Source: Prevotellaceae bacterium
GTDB lineage: Bacteria > Bacteroidota > Bacteroidia > Bacteroidales > UBA932
Length of the DNA stretch: 5,382 nt
Assembly (NCBI GenBank): GCA_031259805.1
Contig: JAIRKX010000114.1
Location: forward strand, 1 to 5,382
Reading direction: 5' to 3'
Of the stretch, positions 1-5,382 are shown piece after piece (within the stretch, counting starts at the first letter, position 1; each line of letters opens with the position of its first letter). The position numbers and the translations under genes are program-made. Below the pieces are notes generated by a model. The model worked only from the letters and a program-made list of their open reading frames with translations. It had not been told where the DNA came from and searched no databases.

Positions 1-60
1 TGCTTCGCGGAGCCTGCCCCGAGCGTAGCGTGGGGGCTCGCAGTCGCAATGACGGCTTCG
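1..60. repeat. Partial dispersed GC-rich intergenic repeat, cut by the window start
   Basis: The stretch starts with TGCTTCGCGGAG and ends with CAGTCGCAATGACGG. This matches the general pattern GATTGCTTCG...CGCAATGACG, a short palindromic intergenic repeat that I remember as common in many bacterial genomes. Its first bases would lie off the window. Internally GAGCC (10-14) can pair with GGCTC (35-39) and CCC (18-20) with GGG (32-34), giving an imperfect hairpin with a small bulge; GCTTCGC occurs at 2-8 and again at 55-61. It does not look coding. Family membership is from memory; copy number elsewhere in this genome cannot be seen here. Confidence 0.5.
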
Positions 61-121
61 CAGCGATAAAATAGATAAAAGGATAAAAACATAAAAAAAA
101 CATAAATCAATACACAAAGCT
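61..121 (+). promoter_or_regulatory. A-rich leader of gene 1 with iterated ATAAAA words
   Basis: This 61-bp stretch is strongly A-rich, in sharp contrast to the GC-rich repeat before it and the gene after it. GATAAAA occurs at 65-71, 74-80 and 82-88, followed by CATAAAA at 90-96 and CATAAA at 101-106, so a short word recurs every 8-11 bp. There is no Shine-Dalgarno sequence before the ATG at 122, which is normal for Bacteroidota, where A-rich leaders commonly help initiation. I cannot find a convincing Bacteroidota -7 element (TAnnTTTG), so the promoter itself is unlocated. A regulatory role is inferred from position and composition only. Confidence 0.3.
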
Positions 122-853
122 ATGGCAAATGAAAAAAACAGTGTAATAGTAGAACTCTACGACCTCGTCTTTACCGACAGGCCGGACGACCGTTTCGGTC
201 GCGTAGTAACCACCAAATCGTTAAAAGAAGACGACCTGATCCGCCTCGCCGTACAGCGACGCACCGACCTGAACCCCTCCTCGCTCCGTTCGTCGCTCGA
301 CATCCTCAAAGAGGTGGCCGCCGAAGAATTAGCCAACGGCGCATCGGTCTATTTCGGGCTGGGCTACTTCCGTTTATTAGTAAACGGCGTATTTACAGGC
401 GACCATGCCAAATGGGACCCCGCGCAACACAGCCTCCGCGTAAAAGCCACCCCCAGCCCGGAACTGCGCGAAAAGGTAAACGGCATCCACGTCAATGTAC
501 TGGGCATGGCGCAAAGCAGCTTAGTCATCAACACCGTTACGGACGTAGCGTCAGGCGAGACGAACACGCGCCTCACCCCCGGCGGCGGCGTCAACCTTGC
601 GGGAATCAAAATCCGCATCGTCGGCGACAGCCCCGACAACGGCCTCCGGCTCATCGAGCAGACCTCCGGCACGATTACCCTCATCCCCGGCACGACGATT
701 CTCACCAACGAGCCGTCGAAGGTATCGTTCATCGTACCCGCCGACCTGCCCGCCGGCGACTACAAACTGAGCCTCACCACGCAATACTCGCACGGCTCCA
801 CCCTGCTCAAAACCCCGAAAACATATGTGTTCGATTATGTATTGGAAGTGTAA
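122..853 (+). CDS. HU-like DNA-binding protein with C-terminal DUF4469-type Ig-fold domain
   Basis: The 243-residue product has two parts. Residues 1 to about 125 resemble the long HU/IHF-related proteins of Bacteroidales: an early strand, then a helical section (roughly 34-72, containing LKEDDLIRLAVQRR and SLDILKEVAAEELANG), then GYFRLLVNGVF (81-91), the place where HU proteins have their beta arm region. Residues about 130-240 match what I know of DUF4469: NLAGIKIRIVGD (158-169), then NEPSKVSFIVPADLPAGDY (196-214), then a TQYSHGSTLLKTPKTYVF ending. There is no signal peptide or membrane segment, so it should be cytoplasmic. The expected role is nucleoid binding or DNA architecture; the Ig-like domain has no known function. 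ATG at 122 is the only sensible start, since the frame begins there behind an A-rich leader. It is separated from the downstream lipoprotein gene by 139 bp of mostly repeat DNA, so co-transcription is uncertain. Family call is fairly sure, cellular role is inferred. Confidence 0.85.
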   Translation: MANEKNSVIVELYDLVFTDRPDDRFGRVVTTKSLKEDDLIRLAVQRRTDLNPSSLRSSLDILKEVAAEELANGASVYFGLGYFRLLVNGVFTGDHAKWDPAQHSLRVKATPSPELREKVNGIHVNVLGMAQSSLVINTVTDVASGETNTRLTPGGGVNLAGIKIRIVGDSPDNGLRLIEQTSGTITLIPGTTILTNEPSKVSFIVPADLPAGDYKLSLTTQYSHGSTLLKTPKTYVFDYVLEV

Positions 854-859
854 CGCAGT

Positions 860-967
860 CATCGAACTCGGAGCAGTACGACCATCGAACTCGGAGCAGT
901 TCGATTACCGTACTCGGAGCAGTTCGGTCATCGAACTCGAAGCAGTACGGTCGTCGTACTCGAAGCA
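860..967 (+). repeat. 23-bp tandem repeat array, 4.7 copies, with inverted arms
   Basis: Units begin at 860, 883, 906 and 929, with a partial fifth at 952-967; the period is exactly 23 bp. The core is CGWACTCGRAGCAGTWCG (W is A or T, R is A or G), starting at 863, 886, 909, 932 and 955. Each core has two six-base arms around a six-base centre. In copy 2 the arms (886-891 and 898-903) are perfect inverted repeats; in copies 1, 3 and 4 one pair is mismatched. A 23-bp unit does not preserve reading frame and the array starts just after the stop of gene 1, so it is not protein-coding. There are no unique spacers, so it is not a CRISPR. It fills most of the gap ahead of gene 2, ending 25 bp before its ATG. 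It could act as an mRNA structure, a protein-binding array, or simply be a slippage-expanded minisatellite. Confidence 0.9.
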
Positions 968-992
968 AATAAATTAAAAAACATACAGTAAA

Positions 993-2663
993 ATGACAAA
1001 ACATGTAATCAGGACAGCGCTCGGATGGTCTCTCGGCCTGCTCCTGCTCGTCTCCTGCGAAAAGGAGACCCCTGAAGAGACACACACAACGGCGCCCACG
1101 GTTACTTTTGCCGGCGTCGTCGACGCCGGCGAACACAAACTGAAAGTAGGCGAGAGCGTAACCCTGACCGCTATCGTAGAAAATGCGGTCAATCCAATCT
1201 TCTCGTGGAAAATCGACGGTAAAATCATTTCCACCGAACGCTCCCTGTCCTTTGTGGCCGAAAAGTTGGGCGAGTATTTCGCGAACTTCCGCGTCGACGC
1301 CGAAAACGGCACGGCGGAAGGACAGGTCAAGATTTCGGTACTCGAAAAACTGCCGCCGCAAATCACCTTACCCGCCGCCGCCGTAGCCTTTATCGGCGTC
1401 GACAAGGTGTTTACCGCCGAAGCCGACAATGCCGAAAATGCCACGTATGTATGGCGGTTGAACGGCGAAATCGTAAGCACAACGGACGTATACACCTTCA
1501 ACGAAACGGACATGGGCGACTACCTGCTTTCCCTGAAAGTAATCACCGACGACGGGCAGGACTTAAAAACCATTACCATAACCGTATTGCCCGAACAGCA
1601 ACCCACCCTCTTCTTCGACAATGGCCGCTACTATTCGTCCGCCAATGCCGGCGAACGGCGGAAGATGACCGTACCCATTGGTAAAAGTTTAGCGCTGGCG
1701 CCGGTAATACTCAATATCTCGAACCCGACGACGTTCGAGTGGAAAGTAGAAGGAACGGTGCAAGCGGAAACAGGGGCGTATTTCACCTTTACCCCGCAGG
1801 AGCAAAAAGCCTACCGTATCACTGTAACCGAGCAAAGCACAAATGCAACAGGCGAAGTAGAAGTAACCTGCACGCCGCCCGAAGGGACTCACAAGCGTAC
1901 GGGAGGCGCAAACAAATATGCCACCGACGCCTTCTACTACATGCCCGCGCCCGGCCAGTTTGTCAACAGCATCTCGGCCACCACCCCGACGGCTGCCCTC
2001 AATGCCTTGCAGAGTTGGTGCGGGGTAAGCGGTTCGTATTTTCACATCGGCGCTTTCGGCGGATACTTTATCGTAGGCTTCGACCATAGCGTAGAGAACA
2101 AAGCAGGCTTCCCCGACCTGGGCATTGCAGGCAACCCGTTTGCCAGCTGGTGCGAGTCGGGCGTCGTCTGGGTAATGCAGGACGAAAACGGCAACGGCCT
2201 GCCCGACGATACATGGTACGAACTGCGCGGCAGCGAAACCGGTAAACCCGAAACCACGCAACGATACGCCCTTACCTATTACAAGCCGGCGTCCACCGAC
2301 AACTATCCCCTGTGGACGGACAATATGGGACGCACCGGCGCCGTCAACACCGGTTACCCGAAATTCATCACCGAAACATGGTACACTCTGGTAGGCACCT
2401 GCCTCAATTCAACCTTCGGAATAGACGCCGGGCGGGAAACATCCAAATGCTACGACTGGGGCTACGTCGACGGCATCAACAACGCTGCCGACCGCCCCAG
2501 CGGGCAATTCTGGATCGAAGACGCCATACACGTAGACGGCTCTTCCGCCAACCTGCAATACATCGACTTCGTCAAAGTACACACCGCCATAAATTCACAG
2601 GGCTCCATCGTAGGCGAGATTTCCACCGAAGCCTATATCCCCACCGACTTAAACTTTCAATGA
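993..2663 (+). CDS. Surface lipoprotein with three PKD/Ig-like domains and a conserved Bacteroidales C-terminal domain
   Basis: The 556-residue product starts with a lipoprotein signal: basic TKHVIR, a hydrophobic stretch, then the lipobox LVSC with the lipidated Cys22, followed by EKETPEE. Three Ig-like modules follow, about 35-117, 121-199 and 204-293; the first two share the pattern of a Val/Thr-rich strand, a Trp-containing strand (SWKIDG at 71-76; VWRLNG at 153-158), then LGEYFANFRV or MGDYLLSLKV, as in PKD-like domains. Residues about 300-555 form a different, larger domain with FGGYFIVGFDHS (355-366), an aspartate/asparagine loop DENGNGLPDD (397-406) resembling a calcium-binding DxNxNGxxDD loop, and Cys343, 387, 470 and 486. 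I recognise this C-terminal part from Bacteroides proteins annotated only as cell-surface proteins; its function is not known to me. It lies 22 bp upstream of gene 3 and is probably co-transcribed with it. Probable role is surface binding or assembly; no catalytic motif is evident. Confidence 0.8.
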   Translation: MTKHVIRTALGWSLGLLLLVSCEKETPEETHTTAPTVTFAGVVDAGEHKLKVGESVTLTAIVENAVNPIFSWKIDGKIISTERSLSFVAEKLGEYFANFRVDAENGTAEGQVKISVLEKLPPQITLPAAAVAFIGVDKVFTAEADNAENATYVWRLNGEIVSTTDVYTFNETDMGDYLLSLKVITDDGQDLKTITITVLPEQQPTLFFDNGRYYSSANAGERRKMTVPIGKSLALAPVILNISNPTTFEWKVEGTVQAETGAYFTFTPQEQKAYRITVTEQSTNATGEVEVTCTPPEGTHKRTGGANKYATDAFYYMPAPGQFVNSISATTPTAALNALQSWCGVSGSYFHIGAFGGYFIVGFDHSVENKAGFPDLGIAGNPFASWCESGVVWVMQDENGNGLPDDTWYELRGSETGKPETTQRYALTYYKPASTDNYPLWTDNMGRTGAVNTGYPKFITETWYTLVGTCLNSTFGIDAGRETSKCYDWGYVDGINNAADRPSGQFWIEDAIHVDGSSANLQYIDFVKVHTAINSQGSIVGEISTEAYIPTDLNFQ

Positions 2664-2685
2664 TTAATTATAAAAGAAGAATAAA

Positions 2686-4824
2686 ATGAACACACATACA
2701 ATAAAAACCTGTTTGCTCTTACTGTGGACAGCGGCATTTGTCGCCGCCTGCGACAAGAACGAACAAGACCCCTTTGCGGGAAAAGACAGCTACATCACCG
2801 CCTTCAGCCTGCAACAGGGCGAAGCGGTATTCCATGCCGCCATCGCCGGCGAAGTGATAACCCTTACCGTCCCCGAAGGCGTCCCGCTCATACAGGCAAA
2901 AGCCACCGTAAAGCTTAGCGAAAACGCTACAATATACCCCGACCCCGCTACCATTACCGACTGGGACGAAGAATGCCGATTTGTCGTAACCGCCCACAAC
3001 GGCGCCAGGAGCACGTATAAATATACGGTCGCCCGCCGCGGCATTGCCCACAGCGGCGCTGTTCTCCTCGAAACGCAGGCCGACGTCGACGCCTTCGGAC
3101 AACAAGGCATTACCCTCCTCGACGGCAACCTGACCATCGGACGCTCCACCGGCACAGACTCCATCACCTCGCTCGCGCCGCTCGAAAGCTTGAAAGGGAT
3201 TACCTATCTATTAACCATCAACCCCACCTGCGCCATCACCGGACTGGAAGGGCTGCAAAACCTGGCACATGCGGGCGGCCTGCAATTTGGCGGCACCACC
3301 ACAGCTACCGCATTGAAACGCCTCGAAACGCTGGCATTACCCGCCCTGAAAACCGCTGGCAGCATCAACCTGCAAAATACCGTAACGGTTATTGTCGAAC
3401 TGCCCGAACTTACCAGTGTGTCGAAACAATTTAGCTTAAACTGCCCGCTATGGCAATTGCAATTGCCCAACCTGCAATATGCCGGCAGTCTGACGCTCAC
3501 CACCGTGTCCGGCAACTCCACCGCCACGCTGACAGCCGTGTCGCTACCGGCGTTAGAAGAGGTCGGCCTTGTCAGCATTTCCTATTTCCCGAAACTGTAC
3601 AAGATAGAGCTTCTCGAACTGAAAAAGATGGACGGCATGACCCTTACCCGGATGCCGCAATTATCGTTCATCCATGCGCCCCAATTGGCGGAGATTACAG
3701 GAAGCGCTACGTGTAGTTATTTGAACACCCTGTCGGAAATGGGCTGGCCGGAGCTGCAACGCGTCGGCACGCTCGACTGCTCGTATTGCGACGGATTGAG
3801 CACATTCGATTTCCCGAAGCTCACGAACGTAAATACAATAGACTTTGTTAGCCTTCCTGCGTTATCCGGCTTTTCCGGATTCTCGGCATTGCAGACCGTC
3901 GGCACGTTTACCTTTATGTATTCGGCTATGGACAGGATTGCATTTCCCGCCGCCCTGCAACGTATCGACCATTTGTCTATTGACTTCCGACAAGGCTATG
4001 GCTTGGTTTCCGAGATTAACGTGGCGGGGATAGCTCTCGGCAAGTTGTCGGTATTAGCCGATGCAGTACGCGCCAAGCTTGTGGGCGATGAGACATTCCA
4101 TGGCACGCTGGTGATTAATCCGACCGGAGCTTCCAATGGAACGACCATTCTTTTTCCGGAATTGACAGGCTTTAGCGAGATAGATTCGTTGTACCTGCCG
4201 TCGGCGAATATGAATAACGTGCATGTGGCAGGCGTTCGTAAAATCAACAAGGGTATTTTTATGACCAGTGGGAGCAGTCGCCAAACGCATGCATTCAGTC
4301 TCCCCGATCTGGAAGAAGTAGGCGGCACACTCTACATTGACTACTACGCCATGGGAACTTCCTCTTCCACTCCCTTTACCTCCGTTGAGTTCAATAAACT
4401 GAAACATGTGGGCGGCTATTTTTTCCTGACGGCCACAGGGAGTTCGGCGACGACCATAGCCTGTCCTGAATTGACAAGCATCGGCGGCGACTTTAAATTG
4501 AGCACCTGCTATGACTATTCTACTACATATCGAGGATTTGAGACCCTGCATTTCCCAAAACTGACTACGATTAACGGGAAACTGACTATCCATTCGGAAA
4601 GCACCTCCAGAAGCAATACCAAGCTAAAAGACCTCAACGGCTTTTCCGCGCTGACTAAGGTAAAAGCCATAGAAGTAACCCGGCAGGGAGCGCTCACAGA
4701 CTACTCAGGGTTAAAGAACGCATTTGAAGCCAATCCGTGGGGAGCAAGCGACTGGTCGGCCACCAACAACGACTACAATCCCACATATCAGGATTTGCAA
4801 GCTGGCAACTGGACGAAGCCATGA
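2686..4824 (+). CDS. Leucine-rich-repeat surface lipoprotein with N-terminal DUF5018-like domain
   Basis: The 712-residue product has a short signal peptide ending in the lipobox FVAAC (Cys22), followed by DKNEQD. Residues about 30-118 look like a DUF5018-type domain: YITAFSLQQGE, then KLSENATIYPDPATITDW (76-93), then FVVTAHNGA and YKYTVARR. From about 145 on, the chain is a run of roughly 22-residue repeats of the form [LF]-P-x-L-x-x-[hydrophobic]-G-x-[alternating hydrophobic], with motif starts near 218, 239, 260, 287, 309, 331, 354, 376, 399, 420, 490, 539, 569, 593, 623 and 653. The opening section, with DGNLTIG and ITSLAPLESLKGITYLLTI, is typical of LRRs related to receptor L domains. 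The tail NPTYQDLQAGNWTKP is a short cap; no type IX secretion sorting domain is seen. The likely location is the outer membrane surface, and the likely job is protein or glycan binding, by analogy with other bacterial LRR lipoproteins. Gene 4 is a paralogue. The ligand is unknown. Confidence 0.82.
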   Translation: MNTHTIKTCLLLLWTAAFVAACDKNEQDPFAGKDSYITAFSLQQGEAVFHAAIAGEVITLTVPEGVPLIQAKATVKLSENATIYPDPATITDWDEECRFVVTAHNGARSTYKYTVARRGIAHSGAVLLETQADVDAFGQQGITLLDGNLTIGRSTGTDSITSLAPLESLKGITYLLTINPTCAITGLEGLQNLAHAGGLQFGGTTTATALKRLETLALPALKTAGSINLQNTVTVIVELPELTSVSKQFSLNCPLWQLQLPNLQYAGSLTLTTVSGNSTATLTAVSLPALEEVGLVSISYFPKLYKIELLELKKMDGMTLTRMPQLSFIHAPQLAEITGSATCSYLNTLSEMGWPELQRVGTLDCSYCDGLSTFDFPKLTNVNTIDFVSLPALSGFSGFSALQTVGTFTFMYSAMDRIAFPAALQRIDHLSIDFRQGYGLVSEINVAGIALGKLSVLADAVRAKLVGDETFHGTLVINPTGASNGTTILFPELTGFSEIDSLYLPSANMNNVHVAGVRKINKGIFMTSGSSRQTHAFSLPDLEEVGGTLYIDYYAMGTSSSTPFTSVEFNKLKHVGGYFFLTATGSSATTIACPELTSIGGDFKLSTCYDYSTTYRGFETLHFPKLTTINGKLTIHSESTSRSNTKLKDLNGFSALTKVKAIEVTRQGALTDYSGLKNAFEANPWGASDWSATNNDYNPTYQDLQAGNWTKP

Positions 4825-4897
4825 GAAGTTAAGAACGAAGAACGAAGAACTAAAAGTTAAGAGTTAATAATACATGATTCAATAAAAACATCAAAGA
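4825..4897. repeat. Spacer with short direct repeats between the two paralogous lipoprotein genes
   Basis: This 73-bp purine- and A-rich spacer contains three tandem 7-bp words, AGAACGA (4832-4838), AGAACGA (4839-4845) and AGAACTA (4846-4852), flanked by direct copies of AAGTTAAGA at 4826-4834 and 4854-4862. There is no GC-rich hairpin followed by a T-run, so nothing argues for termination between genes 3 and 4. The final bases AATAAAAACATCAAAGA form an A-rich start context for gene 4 without a clear Shine-Dalgarno sequence. The repeats look like simple slippage products; a function is not supported. Confidence 0.6.
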
Positions 4898-5382
4898 ATG
4901 AAAACATATACAATAAAATTCTGTTTGCTGCTGCTGACAGCGGCGCTTGTTGCGGGATGCAACAAGGAAGAAGAAAGCCTTTTCAAAGGCAATGATAACT
5001 ACATCGCCGCTTTCACATTGACGAAAGACAGCGTTACACTGAATGGCGCAGTATCGCCCGATGCGATTATCCTTACTGCGCCCGAACAGCTTTCTCTGGA
5101 AGGGGCTACGGCTACCGTTACGCTAAGCGAAAACGCAACCATCACGCCCGACCCCGCTAAGGTTACCGACTGGAACACGGCGCAAACCTTTACCGTAACC
5201 GCCTACAACGGCGCAACGCAAACCTACGCCTACCACGTGGAACGGCATCTGATTTCGCTGGACAGCGATGTGATTTTGCTTACGCAAGCCGATGTGGAAG
5301 CATTTGCGGCGGAACTGGAAGCGCAGGACATTGACCAGCTCAACGGCGCCATTACCATTGGCGCTGCCACCGGGCAGGATAC
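4898..5382 (+). CDS. Second DUF5018-like/LRR surface lipoprotein, 3' end beyond the window (partial)
   Basis: An uninterrupted frame runs from ATG at 4898 to the window end, giving 161 complete codons and no stop. The product begins MKTYTIKFCLLLL and has a lipobox LVAGC with Cys21, followed by NKEEES. Residues about 29-116 repeat the DUF5018-like pattern of gene 3: YIAAFTL, then LSENATITPDPAKVTDW, then FTVTAYNGA and YAYHVER. After this come ILLTQADVEAF and LNGAITIGAATGQD, which line up with LLETQADVDAF and LDGNLTIGRSTGTD of gene 3, just where its leucine-rich repeats begin. By eye count the first 120 or so residues are about half identical to gene 3. It is therefore a tandem paralogue, probably also a long LRR lipoprotein on the outer membrane surface. 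Whether it is full length, and whether more copies follow, cannot be seen. The residues after the lipidated cysteine fit the lysine-plus-acidic surface-export signal best of the three lipoproteins here. Confidence 0.82.
   Translation, partial: MKTYTIKFCLLLLTAALVAGCNKEEESLFKGNDNYIAAFTLTKDSVTLNGAVSPDAIILTAPEQLSLEGATATVTLSENATITPDPAKVTDWNTAQTFTVTAYNGATQTYAYHVERHLISLDSDVILLTQADVEAFAAELEAQDIDQLNGAITIGAATGQD

Noticed and set aside
860..967. CRISPR array
   Set aside because: The 23-bp units are directly abutting with no unique spacers, and no cas gene is present in the window.
412..972. 186-residue + strand frame overlapping gene 1 and the repeat array
   Set aside because: It is a shifted frame of gene 1, extremely rich in Arg, His and Pro as expected for an out-of-frame reading of GC-rich DNA, and its end merely reads through the noncoding 23-bp repeats.
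807..1361. Antisense frame spanning the array and the start of gene 2
   Set aside because: It lies opposite gene 2 and the repeats, shows no recognisable domain, and the + strand has a clear lipoprotein signal and Ig-like domains.
1689..2261. 190-residue antisense frame inside gene 2
   Set aside because: It is opposite the conserved C-terminal domain of gene 2; low-complexity composition and no family resemblance mark it as a shadow frame.
4054..4593. 179-residue antisense frame inside gene 3
   Set aside because: It is opposite a continuous LRR-coding region and has no recognisable domain or plausible start context.
4701..4824. Type IX secretion C-terminal sorting domain on gene 3
   Set aside because: The tail is a short cap ending in NWTKP without the usual beta-rich sorting domain, and the protein already has a lipoprotein signal.
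4848..4858. Terminator after gene 3 (AACT AAA AGTT)
   Set aside because: The stem is only four weak base pairs and no T-run follows, so it would not terminate transcription.

Overview
The window looks like a chromosomal segment from a member of the Bacteroidota, most likely Bacteroidales. Four things point there: a Bacteroidales-type HU-like DNA-binding protein with a DUF4469-type C-terminal domain; three consecutive surface-lipoprotein-type genes whose mature N-termini are acidic and lysine-containing; A-rich leaders without clear Shine-Dalgarno sequences; and the protein families themselves. Genus cannot be assigned. All recognised genes are on the + strand.

Layout. Positions 1-60 hold what looks like the end of a dispersed GC-rich repeat of the GATTGCTTCG...CGCAATGACG kind, followed by an A-rich leader (61-121). 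Gene 1 (122-853) encodes the HU-like/DUF4469 protein. The 139-bp gap after it is mostly a 23-bp-period tandem array of 4.7 copies (860-967), whose units carry inverted arms that can pair within or between units. Gene 2 (993-2663) encodes a lipoprotein with three PKD/Ig-like domains and a cysteine-containing C-terminal domain with a calcium-loop-like motif. After 22 bp comes gene 3 (2686-4824), a lipoprotein with a DUF5018-like N-terminal domain and about sixteen leucine-rich repeats of roughly 22 residues. After a 73-bp spacer with short direct repeats, gene 4 (4898 to beyond the window end) is a truncated-by-window paralogue of gene 3, about half identical over the shared N-terminal part.

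How the genes fit together. Genes 2-4 read as one co-directional cluster of outer-membrane, probably cell-surface, lipoproteins of the binding or adhesion type (Ig-like stalks and LRR surfaces). No enzyme, TonB-dependent transporter or regulator of the cluster is visible here, so the ligand is unknown. Gene 1 is probably a nucleoid-associated protein with no demonstrated link to the lipoproteins. The least explained feature is the 860-967 array directly upstream of the lipoprotein cluster. I do not see a clearly new multi-gene system in this window.
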